Positions 28,770-36,739 are shown, counted from the first letter of the stretch. The stretch is 64,000 nt of DNA from Rheinheimera sp. EpRS3 (GCF_001513785.1 NZ_LNQS01000001.1:434001-498000); one strand, 5' to 3'. The notes: generated from the sequence alone by a model not told the origin. Made by a program: numbers and translations.

Positions 28770-29014
28770 CAGAATACGCGATGATTGTCAGAGAAAAGAC
28801 CATTTTGTTCAGCAAGTTCATTACAGGTTGCAATGGATTCACGGTTTTCTTGCAGCCACTGAATGCGTTTTTCCTGACGGATTTTTTCTGTCAGCGCCCA
28901 TTCCAGAGTGGCCGACAGGTTTATGTTCAGACGACGAGCCTCTGCCAATAACTCTCTGTTTATGGTGAGATTTGTCGCTTTTTTTGCGGCTGTGTTACTC
29001 ACTAAAGGTTGCAT
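28769..29014 (-). CDS. ccdA: CcdA-family antitoxin
   Basis: I chose the ATG at 29012-29014 because a GGAG Shine-Dalgarno precedes it; 81 residues. The N-terminal ribbon-helix-helix (AAKKATNLTINRELLAEARRL) binds operator DNA, and the C-terminal helix (EWALTEKIRQEKRIQWLQEN) masks CcdB. Translationally coupled to ccdB. It matches the chromosomal ccdAB pairs often carried in integrons and islands. Confidence 0.88.
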   Translation of the reverse strand: MQPLVSNTAAKKATNLTINRELLAEARRLNINLSATLEWALTEKIRQEKRIQWLQENRESIATCNELAEQNGLFSDNHRVF

Positions 29015-29039
29015 CCGATATTCTCCGAACATATATGGT

Positions 29040-29056
29040 GCGCATTGTTAATGCGT
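29040..29056 (-). promoter_or_regulatory. Palindromic operator candidate of ccdAB
   Basis: CGCATT-GTT-AATGCG is a 6-bp perfect dyad just upstream of ccdA, where CcdA normally binds for autoregulation. Confidence 0.45.
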
Positions 29057-29160
29057 ATTATCCTAGTTCCACCAACTTACTAAGTCAAGCAACTAGACGA
29101 CCTTGCTAGCAATGTCGTTACGCTTGCTAATCACGCGTTTTTACCGCAAGTATCAGACGG

Positions 29161-29204
29161 CGCTAAGCAACGGGGAGCCAAACTTGTTTGTAGCTTGCTT
29201 AGCG
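29161..29204. repeat. Long hairpin in the ccdA upstream region (attC-like fold)
   Basis: CGCTAAGCAA and TTGCTTAGCG are a perfect 10-bp outer stem; CAAAC/GTTTG form an inner stem with a TT loop and unpaired bases between. The shape, with a TTCTAAC-like motif on the minus strand at 29212-29218, recalls a degenerate integron attC, but core sites are not clean. Confidence 0.4.
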
Positions 29205-29285
29205 AGGCATTGTTAGAATTATGAATTGTTATGTAAGTGTCAGAATTTTTGCCGGGGCATTTTTTTAATGCTGACGCCAATGCTG

Positions 29286-29410
29286 TTAAGGCGACAGCGC
29301 TAACAACTGCCGCTCTATGGCAAACACATGCTCGTCATGCTCATTCATATCACGCAGTGCCTGCGCCAGCTTTAGCAGGTATTCACTATTCGGGCTACTC
29401 GCGCCAAGCG
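29286..29410 (-). pseudogene. 3'-end fragment of a chaC-like gene (fragment 2)
   Basis: The minus strand encodes PNSEYLLKLAQALRDMNEHD followed by EHVFAIERQLLAL, nearly identical to the end of intact chaC. Nothing of the upstream gene is present. About 110 bases without an evident feature separate it from the DUF4160 gene. Confidence 0.8.
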
Positions 29411-29523
29411 TATCGACCATATCGTTTATTTGGCATATAGTATTTTGTGTAAAAATAATGTTTATTTATGGTGTTTTTTTAGGTATTGTTTCGGCTGGTT
29501 AGCAAAACGAAAAGGACTGCAAC

Positions 29524-29844
29524 ATGCCTAAAATCTATGAATATCTGGGAATAATACTTTTCTTTTACAGTAATGAGCATGAGCCAATTCACATCCACGG
29601 CAAGTTTCAGGGGGCTGAGTCTAAAGCTGAAATTCATATGCTAAATGGCCGTATTCACAGAATTGTAATTAAAGACAAAGGCATCGGCCTGGAAAGCAAA
29701 AAACGCAAAGAGTTTGAAGAATTTGTGCATGCTTATGCTGACGACATAGTAAATAAATGGGTAGACTATTTCGTGAAGAAAAAGCACATTAGCCCGCAAC
29801 TTATTACACAAAAGGTGAAAAATGTCCGCACTATCGGTAGTTAA
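29524..29844 (+). CDS. DUF4160 family protein
   Basis: 106 residues with the DUF4160 signature: an N-terminal YLGIILFFYSNEHEPIHIHG motif and a C-terminal acidic/basic helical region. Function is not established; such genes are widespread in accessory regions next to DUF2442 genes, resembling two-gene toxin-antitoxin layouts. It overlaps the next gene by 23 bases, indicating coupled translation. Confidence 0.8.
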   Translation: MPKIYEYLGIILFFYSNEHEPIHIHGKFQGAESKAEIHMLNGRIHRIVIKDKGIGLESKKRKEFEEFVHAYADDIVNKWVDYFVKKKHISPQLITQKVKNVRTIGS

Positions 29845-30082
29845 TGCACAGCATATAACGGGACATATTCTGGACATCACGTTTAGCGATGGTCACAACT
29901 CTGTTGTCGACTTTGCGCCCTTTATCTTCTCAGTCGGTCATCCGGACTACGAGCCGTATAAAAAGCTGGACAACTTTCTGGCCTACAAACTGGAAGATGG
30001 AAACCTGAACTGGGATGATTATACAATGATATTTCCGGTTGAAGATTTGTACCACAATCGTCTTATCAAGCGCCCTGCATAA
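29822..30082 (+). CDS. DUF2442 family protein
   Basis: 86 residues with LDITFSDGHNSVVDF and LNWDDYTMIFPVEDLY, the DUF2442 pattern. Partner of the DUF4160 gene. The domain is a small regulatory-like fold in known structures; possible antitoxin role is only inference. A GC-rich hairpin follows. Confidence 0.8.
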   Translation: MSALSVVNAQHITGHILDITFSDGHNSVVDFAPFIFSVGHPDYEPYKKLDNFLAYKLEDGNLNWDDYTMIFPVEDLYHNRLIKRPA

Positions 30083-30090
30083 AGGGCGCT
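30069..30090 (+). terminator. Hairpin at the end of the DUF2442 gene
   Basis: AGCGCCCT (30069-30076) and AGGGCGCT (30083-30090) form a perfect stem spanning the stop codon. There is no T run; it lies between converging genes. Confidence 0.5.
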
Positions 30091-30140
30091 GTGTTATCGT
30101 CCAATATACAGCACCCTGCAATTTGAAACCGGCTCGCACC

Positions 30141-30731
30141 TTATTTCCGAACTAACAGCCTTAATAACTCGCGTTCAATAGCAAATACATGCTCATCCTG
30201 CTCATTCATATCGCGCAGTGCCTGCGCCAGCTTTAGCAGGTATTCACTATTCGGGCCACTTGGGCCACGGCTTCGGGCAATATGGGCTGCAATTTCAGCG
30301 TCACTGGCAGGGCCTAAATAAGCCTCGTTATCGGCACTGGCTAAATACACCACGCCTTCTGTTTCGCCTTGCCCGCTGTTGTCAGAATCGTTTAGCCAAT
30401 GTAGAGGGGTAAATACGCGCAGGTAACCGTTTTTCTCGCGATGGTCTAAATACTCAAAGGTATCCGGCGTCACCTGATACGCCATGCCCACACAGCGCGC
30501 ACCGGCTGCTTCAATCAACGTCAACACTCTTCCGGGGGCTTCCGGCGTACCACGATGATCATGCGAGCCCTGCCAAAACCGCCGCTGCCAGCCATAAATG
30601 CAGGCTGGTTTAGCGTCAAGATAATCAAAGTCGGTTTTGTAGATCAGTGAGCCATAACCAAACAACCACACTGAATCCAGGTGATCCAGCGGCTGGCGCT
30701 GTTTATTCAGGGAAATAGTGTTGTGCGACAT
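30141..30731 (-). CDS. chaC: ChaC-like gamma-glutamylcyclotransferase (intact copy)
   Basis: 196 residues from ATG 30729-30731. Contains the GGCT substrate loop FGYGSLIYK and the catalytic-Glu region LDHREKNGY. ChaC enzymes cut glutathione to 5-oxoproline and Cys-Gly. Its 3' end is the only part repeated as fragments at 27421-27478 and 29286-29410, both in the same orientation. ChaC family is firm; the substrate in this organism is not tested. Confidence 0.9.
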   Translation of the reverse strand: MSHNTISLNKQRQPLDHLDSVWLFGYGSLIYKTDFDYLDAKPACIYGWQRRFWQGSHDHRGTPEAPGRVLTLIEAAGARCVGMAYQVTPDTFEYLDHREKNGYLRVFTPLHWLNDSDNSGQGETEGVVYLASADNEAYLGPASDAEIAAHIARSRGPSGPNSEYLLKLAQALRDMNEQDEHVFAIERELLRLLVRK

Positions 30732-30901
30732 AACACTCTGCTTAGCCAAAAATAGCATTGTATTTTTATGCAGCGACCAGCGAAAGTCTTTATTAGACGG
30801 AGATTTCCGTATTTGCCAGTATGACTAAGCTAAGCTGTACCTATAAGCTGTTGTAAATACTCTAAAACCGGCGTAATGTCATAAACACAGAGTTTACAAA
30901 G

Positions 30902-30953
30902 ACGGAAAAGTCCGTGTTTAAATACGGATTTTTCCGCCGAATAAGCGTTAGCC
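30902..30953 (+). repeat. Hairpin plus integron-like core site at the left edge of the NTPase/TPR module
   Basis: CGGAAAAGTCCGT and ACGGATTTTTCCG (to 30936) form a near-perfect hairpin with one mismatch and AT-rich loop, followed by GCGTTAGCC (core GTTAGCC at 30947-30953). The same core ends the module at 33366-33372. The hairpin/GTTAGCC arrangement is what the 3' part of an attC looks like. Confidence 0.45.
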
Positions 30954-30968
30954 ATCAATAGGAAATGT

Positions 30969-31334
30969 ATGAGAAAAAATCTAGTATGGCATAGTATTGC
31001 TAGTTCAATTGTCGCGGGAATTATCACTTATCTCTTGCTTGAGTGTGTAAAAGCAGAATTATTTCCGTACATGAAAGAAACTATGATTTTTGTCGTAGGT
31101 GTTGCGTCTTTTGCTGTTGCGTACTTTACTGGACGCGAAAAAAATACACACCCAGCGGAAAAATCAAAGGGCACTAATGTTACAGAAGTTGGAACAAGCA
31201 TCGAAGCTAAAGAGGAAGTAGAAGTGTCAGATGTTGAGGTCGATTCCTCATCTCTAGAAAGACTAAAAGTAGGTTCAGACATCAAGTCAGAAAAAAGCGT
31301 AAAAATCACTGGTGTCAAAGTAAACGGAAAGTAG
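30969..31334 (+). CDS. Small membrane protein of a three-gene module, function unknown
   Basis: 121 residues; AGGA at 30959-30962. Two hydrophobic helices (SIASSIVAGIITYLLLECV and TMIFVVGVASFAVAYFTG) precede a charged, Glu/Val/Ser-rich cytoplasmic tail. The last residues (VGSDIKSEKSVKITGVKVNG) resemble the central IGNNNIAGGNIEISNINV segment of the next gene. First gene of the module, 8 bases before the NTPase-like gene. No family recognised; a membrane effector or anchor for the NTPase is possible. Confidence 0.65.
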   Translation: MRKNLVWHSIASSIVAGIITYLLLECVKAELFPYMKETMIFVVGVASFAVAYFTGREKNTHPAEKSKGTNVTEVGTSIEAKEEVEVSDVEVDSSSLERLKVGSDIKSEKSVKITGVKVNGK

Positions 31335-31342
31335 GATAGTTA

Positions 31343-32161
31343 ATGGCCAGACCTAAAATCCCAACAATCAATTGGCGAAAAGAACTAAAGATATTGAATC
31401 GGTATATTAAATCGGAAGGGGGTGTTCTACATATCAAAACCACTCCGGACTCGCCGTCGTCTGCTTTCAGTAAGTCCATACGCAATGTCATGGAGAATAA
31501 CACTTGGGATAGAAGGTGGGTTACCGTTCAATTTGATGGCGATAACGCTGCAACTCATTATCTATCCGATATGATTTCGCAGCTGGAAGTTTCTCTTGAA
31601 TTAGATGAATTTCAAACTGTTTTGCCAGCTCATGAAATAAACATTGGCAACAATAATATTGCGGGAGGAAATATAGAAATTAGCAATATAAATGTTTCCA
31701 TTGTGGGTGCTAATTCATTTCAGGAAAGGATAAAAAGGATAATACAACACATTGAAAACAAGGCCGATGAACAAAGGGTTGCGTTATTTTTGTTCAATAC
31801 TGGCTCCAATAATACAGATCAGAAAGAGCTGAAACGATTCAAAAACCAGTTGTGGGACAATCGGCTAGAAAAATTGGTAGAAAAAGGAGTTCTGTTAATT
31901 GCTTTTTCACACAGTGAAAGCGACACCCTTGATTGGTTACCAGAGCCTGATGATGTACTCAATCTGCCAAGTAGCTACTGCTCCGAGTCGAAAGCAAATG
32001 CCAGGGAAGATATTGCAAGGTTTTTACTTGAGCAGGCATATGCAACCAATGAGGGTGAAGCGGAGGGCATCGCAAAAGGGATTGTAGCTTCCAATCCTTT
32101 GCCAAAAAATTTGCATGCAAATTTTGCTGGCATATTAGCTGAGGTTCGCAATGCCGATTAA
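31343..32161 (+). CDS. STAND/AAA-like NTPase relative with degenerate P-loop
   Basis: 272 residues. N-terminal GGVLHIKTTPDSPSSAFSKS sits where a P-loop would be, but the glycine/lysine pattern is missing. A Gly/Asn/Ile-rich beta segment (IGNNNIAGGNIEISNINV, about residues 97-115) is followed by a hydrophobic strand VALFLFNTG and an AAA-lid-like C-terminus. This is what the NTPase half of a STAND protein looks like after losing ATP binding. It overlaps the TPR gene by 11 bases. Assignment is by pattern only. Confidence 0.45.
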   Translation: MARPKIPTINWRKELKILNRYIKSEGGVLHIKTTPDSPSSAFSKSIRNVMENNTWDRRWVTVQFDGDNAATHYLSDMISQLEVSLELDEFQTVLPAHEINIGNNNIAGGNIEISNINVSIVGANSFQERIKRIIQHIENKADEQRVALFLFNTGSNNTDQKELKRFKNQLWDNRLEKLVEKGVLLIAFSHSESDTLDWLPEPDDVLNLPSSYCSESKANAREDIARFLLEQAYATNEGEAEGIAKGIVASNPLPKNLHANFAGILAEVRNAD

Positions 32162-33317
32162 GGACATCCGTGGGTTGCCGAATGAGTTGCAACAATTCTT
32201 CGCTGCGGCGGGAAACGTATTTATTAAACCGTTCTCTATATTGGGCGTTGCAGAGTCGTTGACTGATGAAGTTGCTACAAAACTCATTATGTTGACGGGC
32301 TTATCTGAGAAAAAAGCTATCCAGTTCGTTAAGGCTTTGCATTTCTGCGATTTTGTTGTGGAAAGAAATAGTGAGTGGCATTTTTCACAGAATATTTTGG
32401 AGTTCTTAAATAAGCGAATTGATGTTCATAGTGAAATCGTTCAAAAAGCACATAAAACGCTATTTGAAATCGCTATTAAAGGTGATATCAAAAGTGCCGG
32501 AAAAACAATTCCAAGGTATTTGGTTTCCGGTGTCGGCAGGGCTTACCACAAATCGCCAAGTTCACCAGAAGAAGGCTTGGAATATTATTCACAAGTTGCA
32601 AGTAAATTAGCTGGCGGCTCTCAATGGCTCTTAGGTAAATTAGCAATAGAGCAGCAAAGTCGAGGAATATTACCCGCCAGTGCAATTGAGCCCTCTTTTA
32701 TTCGAGGAATGACATTTTATAAAGAGCAAAGATACGAAGATGCCGAGAAACTATTTCGGCGAGTTATTTTAAGTAAGGAAATTAGAATTGAGGTTGCCAT
32801 CGCCTGCCATATTGTAGGTCGGCAAATAGGAAGGAAGGCCGGAGGTTTTACGGAAGCCGAAGAACTGCTTCGCCGCAGTGTTGAGTTACTCGTGCAAGTC
32901 AATGATAAACACGGACAAGCTCAGGCGCTTCACACGCTAGGCCAACTGCTAGGAAAAGATCGCAGTAGAGCCAAAGAAGCCGAAGAACTGCTTCGCCGCA
33001 GTATTGAGTTGCTCGTTCAAGTCAATGACAAACACGGACAAGCTCAGGCGCTTCACACCCTAGGCCAACTGCTAGGAAAAGACCGCAGTAGAGCCAAAGA
33101 AGCCGAAACGGTGCTTCGAGAAAGCTATTCACTGGATAAAACTAAAAATGGACAGGCAATGATCCTATTTACACTAGGAAAGTTAATATGGGATAAAAAT
33201 CCAGTTGAGGGGCGAAGATTGATGCTCGAAAGTGTAAAAATTAATAAGACTATTAACAATCAATGGGCCGTAAATATGATTGAAAAAGAGTTAATTAGCA
33301 GAGATAAGAAAAGATGA
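32151..33317 (+). CDS. Winged-helix plus TPR-repeat protein, partner of the NTPase-like gene
   Basis: 388 residues. Residues 1-90 look like the winged helix that follows the NTPase in STAND proteins (LTDEVATKLIMLTGLSEKKA, then FVVERNSEWHFSQNI). The C-terminal half is TPR-like, with 41-residue units (AEELLRRS and LVQVNDKHGQAQALHTLGQL) repeated twice almost exactly and a third degenerate copy. Read with the overlapping upstream gene, the two together have the layout of one split STAND sensor. Ligand and role are unknown; antiphage defence is a reasonable hypothesis. Confidence 0.6.
   Translation: MPIKDIRGLPNELQQFFAAAGNVFIKPFSILGVAESLTDEVATKLIMLTGLSEKKAIQFVKALHFCDFVVERNSEWHFSQNILEFLNKRIDVHSEIVQKAHKTLFEIAIKGDIKSAGKTIPRYLVSGVGRAYHKSPSSPEEGLEYYSQVASKLAGGSQWLLGKLAIEQQSRGILPASAIEPSFIRGMTFYKEQRYEDAEKLFRRVILSKEIRIEVAIACHIVGRQIGRKAGGFTEAEELLRRSVELLVQVNDKHGQAQALHTLGQLLGKDRSRAKEAEELLRRSIELLVQVNDKHGQAQALHTLGQLLGKDRSRAKEAETVLRESYSLDKTKNGQAMILFTLGKLIWDKNPVEGRRLMLESVKINKTINNQWAVNMIEKELISRDKKR
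32853..33098 (+). repeat. Two 123-base direct repeats inside the TPR gene
   Basis: Copies 32853-32975 and 32976-33098 differ at about 6 of 123 positions, five of them synonymous. A third, more diverged copy starts at 33099 in the same 123-base register. Each unit codes 41 residues. Confidence 0.92.
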
Positions 33318-33324
33318 TTGCCTT

Positions 33325-33372
33325 GGCTAACAAAGCATTGCAGCGGACAAGCCATTGAATGCGACGTTAGCC
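33325..33372 (+). repeat. attC-like site at the end of the NTPase/TPR module
   Basis: GGCTAAC (33325-33331) and GTTAGCC (33366-33372) are perfect complements, with an inner GCATT/AATGC pair. This is the R''-L''...L'-R' layout of an integron attC, though short. A near repeat GTTAACCGGGTCA follows at once. No integrase is in the window. Confidence 0.5.
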
Positions 33373-33482
33373 GGGTCACAGCGTTAACCGGGTCAGATAA
33401 AAATTAACAGAATGGTTGGAGCACTTTTCCTGCTATTTAACAGTTGTCTTTTCCTGGCTGGAGTTATCAACGGAGAGAAAAC

Positions 33483-33869
33483 ATGAAAGTGATAGTACTA
33501 ACACTGCTTATGGCTACTTCTATATTCGCGCAAGCTAGTAGTTACGAATGCACGCCTGAAAAAGCAACCACGATAATTCAATCCTCAAATAATGAACATA
33601 GAGGTGGAGTTATGAAGGTTGACACGAAGTTCGTTCTGTTCAAAACAGAGAATAATTGGATGGTCAAAGAAAAGGGCTCTACTCAAATTGCTTTTGATAG
33701 TTGTAACGAGACTGGCTATATATGTGCAAGAATTAGTGGATATATGGGCAATTTTGTTCGTCGAGATAACGATCAGTTCTCAGTGTTTATGATGTGGGAT
33801 ACTGACAACAGTATAAATGATAGCGATATCCAGTACATTTTATATGCTGGAAAGTGTCTGAAGTCTTAG
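33483..33869 (+). CDS. Small exported protein, function unknown
   Basis: 128 residues from ATG 33483 with GGAGAG upstream. A signal peptide (VIVLTLLMATSIFAQASS) is followed by a Cys-containing mature domain (ECTPEKATTIIQSSN; four cysteines in total), suggesting periplasmic disulfides. A/T-rich and without recognised homologue; it follows the attC-like site, as would the next cassette gene. Confidence 0.6.
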   Translation: MKVIVLTLLMATSIFAQASSYECTPEKATTIIQSSNNEHRGGVMKVDTKFVLFKTENNWMVKEKGSTQIAFDSCNETGYICARISGYMGNFVRRDNDQFSVFMMWDTDNSINDSDIQYILYAGKCLKS

Positions 33870-33961
33870 CAACCAAAACCAGAATCAATGAATTTCGTTA
33901 CGGCTCGGCTTTTGCTATTTAGCAACGTAAGCGACCATTTGGTAGCTCAAAGGCTACAGTA

Positions 33962-34249
33962 TTAATTCAGTGCCGCCAGTACGTTCTCTGGATCACGCTC
34001 AATAGCACGCAACAAAGCTTTAGCCGGGCCGGTAGGCTCGCGGCGTCCTTGTTCCCGGTTGCGCAGCGTACCCAGCTGTACATCAATCAGATCGGCAAAA
34101 GCGGCTTGTGTCAGGTTCGTTTTCTGGCGAATTTCTTTCACTTTTACAGCCGCAACGAAAGTTTCACGCGATGGCTGGCGTTCACCGCGAACAATCTCAC
34201 CCATTTCTTCAACGCTTTCCAGTAGTTGGTCGAACAGTTTATCTTTCAT
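33962..34249 (-). CDS. NadS-type Xre antitoxin without adjacent toxin
   Basis: 95 residues from ATG 34247-34249 (an ATG 15 bases upstream is also possible). N-terminal MKDKLFDQLLESVEEMGEI is the NadS pattern; the helix-turn-helix (TQAAFADLIDVQLGTLRNRE) follows. NadS genes usually lie after a RelE/HigB toxin. Here only 78 bases separate it from the MipA gene, leaving no room for one, so it seems orphaned or has regulatory use only. Confidence 0.75.
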   Translation of the reverse strand: MKDKLFDQLLESVEEMGEIVRGERQPSRETFVAAVKVKEIRQKTNLTQAAFADLIDVQLGTLRNREQGRREPTGPAKALLRAIERDPENVLAALN

Positions 34250-34326
34250 CAATTTGTGCGTCATTGGCGTAGTTTTGCCGAAATATGCTGCAAAAGAATA
34301 CCTCCGTCAATTGCAGCAAAGTGAAT

Positions 34327-35154
34327 CTAAAAGATATAAATAAACCCTATGCCAACTTCGGCTTCATAGTTGCTGCGGACGATGGGGCTATTGCGCACGT
34401 CGCTGCTGAAATGCTCATAAAGTGCCTCGCCGAAAATCTGCCAGTTGTCGTTGATATTATGCCGGTAGTTGTAATCAATCCCGATGGAGCGTAAACCGCC
34501 ACTCAGCCTGGTTTCATCTAAACCGGATGCCAGCGACTGCTGTGCGGTAATGCCGAAACCTGTATTGGCATATTTGCTGTCGTGAAACACCGCCACGACA
34601 TTAATTTCAGAACCGGAACCGTCGGTTTTATCGCCGAAGCGCCGCCCTACACCAAACAGGCCAAGGTTGCCGTTGTCGCCACTCACCAGACGGCTTACCA
34701 ACCAATAACGCCAGTCGTTGCTAAATGCCCGCCGTGCCTGCAGTACTACTTCAAAGCCCTCTTCGTTATCACCCAGCCCGTCCAGGCGGCCATCGTCAGA
34801 GTCGTTTTCTTCGCGGCCCTCATCAAAGCCTATTAAGGCTTCGAGTAACCAGGTGTCTGCACGCAGACCACGCCAGCCCAGTGCTTCGCCGGCAAAGTAG
34901 AAAATATCATCACCGCGGCGCCATTGCACCGCGCCCGCTGGCTGTATTTCAACACCAAATTCGTCTGAGCCTTCGTAGGCGGTTTCATATTCAATGCCCA
35001 AGCCCAGCCCGAAAGCCCAGCCATCTTTACCTTTAGTAAAGTCATCAACTGAAGGCAAAGGTACCAGCGCGGTTTTGCCGTCTTGCGCTAATGCGGTTTG
35101 AGGGAAAAAACCATGTATTAAAATGGCCAACAGTAAACCGGTAAACTTTTTCAT
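34327..35154 (-). CDS. MipA/OmpV family outer-membrane protein
   Basis: 275 residues with a signal peptide (LLLAILIHGFFPQTALA) and beta-barrel strands: GLGLGIEYETAYEGSDEF near the N-terminus, C-terminal IGFIYIF with terminal Phe as in outer-membrane barrels. MipA in E. coli is a scaffold for murein enzymes; others bind drugs. It marks the end of the accessory hotspot, next to xseA. Confidence 0.88.
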   Translation of the reverse strand: MKKFTGLLLAILIHGFFPQTALAQDGKTALVPLPSVDDFTKGKDGWAFGLGLGIEYETAYEGSDEFGVEIQPAGAVQWRRGDDIFYFAGEALGWRGLRADTWLLEALIGFDEGREENDSDDGRLDGLGDNEEGFEVVLQARRAFSNDWRYWLVSRLVSGDNGNLGLFGVGRRFGDKTDGSGSEINVVAVFHDSKYANTGFGITAQQSLASGLDETRLSGGLRSIGIDYNYRHNINDNWQIFGEALYEHFSSDVRNSPIVRSNYEAEVGIGFIYIF

Positions 35155-35258
35155 ATAAAACCTTACCTGTATCAGCAGGACAGAATGCAGCGAGAGTAAA
35201 GTGTTCAGTTGCAGTTTACGTATAACTGTTGTCAGTAGATCTTATTGGCGCACTTTTA

Positions 35259-36599
35259 TTACTTAAGCTCATTCAGCTTTGTCACTTGCGCATCAAAGCC
35301 GCCCTCTGCCAGTTTAATTGCTACCTTATCCCCGGCTTTTAGCTGGCTGCTGTTGGTCACCACCTGCTGTTTATCATCAAAGGTAATACTGTAACCGCGC
35401 GCTAAGGTAGCCAGTGGGCTAACGGTGTTCAGCTGGCTGCTTAACTGTGCCAGTTGTTGTTTGCTTTGCTTTAACTGCAACTGCTGGGCGTTAACGAGCC
35501 GGCGTTCCAGCTGGTTGATATGCTGGGTATGCGCCAATAAGGTTTTAGCCGGCGATAGCTGGCGCAGGCTTTTATCCAGATATTGCTGCTGTTGCTGCGC
35601 AGCCTGCACAGCCCGTTTGGCGCTGGCGCTTAAGCGCAGTTGCAGCTCGTCGAGGCGTTGTTGCTGTTGCTGCAAGCGGCGTTTCGGGTGCAAGGCTAAC
35701 AGGCGCTGGCTCAGGTTTAGCAGCTTTGGCGCGACCTGTTGCATGCGGCTGCGCTGTGCTTGTAGCAGGCGGTTTTTTAGCTGCAATATGCGATCTAGCA
35801 CATGCGACTGATCCGGCGAGACTAATTCTGCTGCCGCAGAGGGCGTAGCTGCGCGCATATCGGCAACAAAGTCGGTAAGCGCAAAGTCGATTTCATGGCC
35901 GACGGCGCTGACAATCGGAATAGCGCAGGCGGCTACTGCACGGCATAAGGCTTCATCGTTAAAACACCATAAGTCTTCTAACGAGCCACCGCCGCGGCCG
36001 ATAATTAATACATCTACTTCATTGCGCCGTATCGCGCTGCTAAGCATATTTCTAAGCTGTGCCGCTGCGGTTTCGCCCTGCACCTGGGAGGGATACACAA
36101 TAACTTCAATACCCGGCGCGCGGCGGTTTAGCACGGTAACAATATCGCGCACGGCGGCGCCGGTGGGCGAGGTAATCACGCCAACACGCTGCACCTGTGC
36201 CGGCAGAGGTTTTTTCCGCGCCGGGTCAAATAAGCCTTCAGCTTGCAATTGTGCTTTTAGCTGCTCGAACTGCTGCTTTAATAAGCCGGCGCCGGCGGTT
36301 TCAATAAATTCAGCCAGCAGCTGATATTCGCCGCGTGGCTCGTACACGCTGATGCGGGCACGAATAAGCACCTGTTGGCCATTTTGTGGCCGGAAGCTGC
36401 TATTGCGGTTGGCCTGTTTAAACATGGCGCATTTAACCTGGGCGGCGCTGTCTTTCAATGAAAAGTACCAGTGGCCGCTGGCGGCAGCGACAAAATTAGA
36501 CACTTCGCCCTGCAGCCACAGCGTTTGAAACTGCAGCTCCAGCGTAAGGCGTACTTCACTGTTTAACCGGGAAACGCTATAGATATCGGGGTTTTGCAT
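35259..36599 (-). CDS. xseA: Exodeoxyribonuclease VII large subunit
   Basis: 446 residues from ATG 36597-36599 (MQNPDIYSVSRLNSEVR), in family length range. N-terminal OB-fold (LQGEVSNFVAAASGHWYFSLKD), catalytic core with GVITSPTGAAVRDI and GRGGGSLEDLWCFNDE, then a long Gln/Leu coiled coil and C-terminal domain. With XseB it degrades single-stranded DNA. It is divergent from guaB. Confidence 0.96.
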   Translation of the reverse strand: MQNPDIYSVSRLNSEVRLTLELQFQTLWLQGEVSNFVAAASGHWYFSLKDSAAQVKCAMFKQANRNSSFRPQNGQQVLIRARISVYEPRGEYQLLAEFIETAGAGLLKQQFEQLKAQLQAEGLFDPARKKPLPAQVQRVGVITSPTGAAVRDIVTVLNRRAPGIEVIVYPSQVQGETAAAQLRNMLSSAIRRNEVDVLIIGRGGGSLEDLWCFNDEALCRAVAACAIPIVSAVGHEIDFALTDFVADMRAATPSAAAELVSPDQSHVLDRILQLKNRLLQAQRSRMQQVAPKLLNLSQRLLALHPKRRLQQQQQRLDELQLRLSASAKRAVQAAQQQQQYLDKSLRQLSPAKTLLAHTQHINQLERRLVNAQQLQLKQSKQQLAQLSSQLNTVSPLATLARGYSITFDDKQQVVTNSSQLKAGDKVAIKLAEGGFDAQVTKLNELK

Positions 36600-36739
36600 A
36601 AAAAACGTACCAGCAGCTGGCCTGACAACGAAAACGCTAGAGTAACATAAAACAAAAAAAGCTTTGTGATACGCACGCAAAACCGTTAAAATTGCGCCGC
36701 AACATTCCCTATCTTTTCAGCCACAGCGAGATTGTTGCA

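Noticed and set aside
29237..29502. Small plus-strand open frames
   Set aside because: They are antisense to the chaC 3'-end fragment and show no coding signal.
32853..33098. CRISPR-like direct repeats
   Set aside because: The two 123-base units are contiguous, in frame and coding; there are no spacers.
34265..34326. Remnant of a RelE/HigB toxin before NadS
   Set aside because: Only about 20 codons are available and no toxin motif can be seen.
34059..34343. Plus-strand open frame opposite NadS
   Set aside because: Shadow of the NadS gene; no recognisable protein, no ribosome-binding site.
36670..36700. PurR operator between xseA and guaB (ACGCAAAACCGTT)
   Set aside because: It needs an extra base within the dyad compared with the PurR consensus; not convincing.
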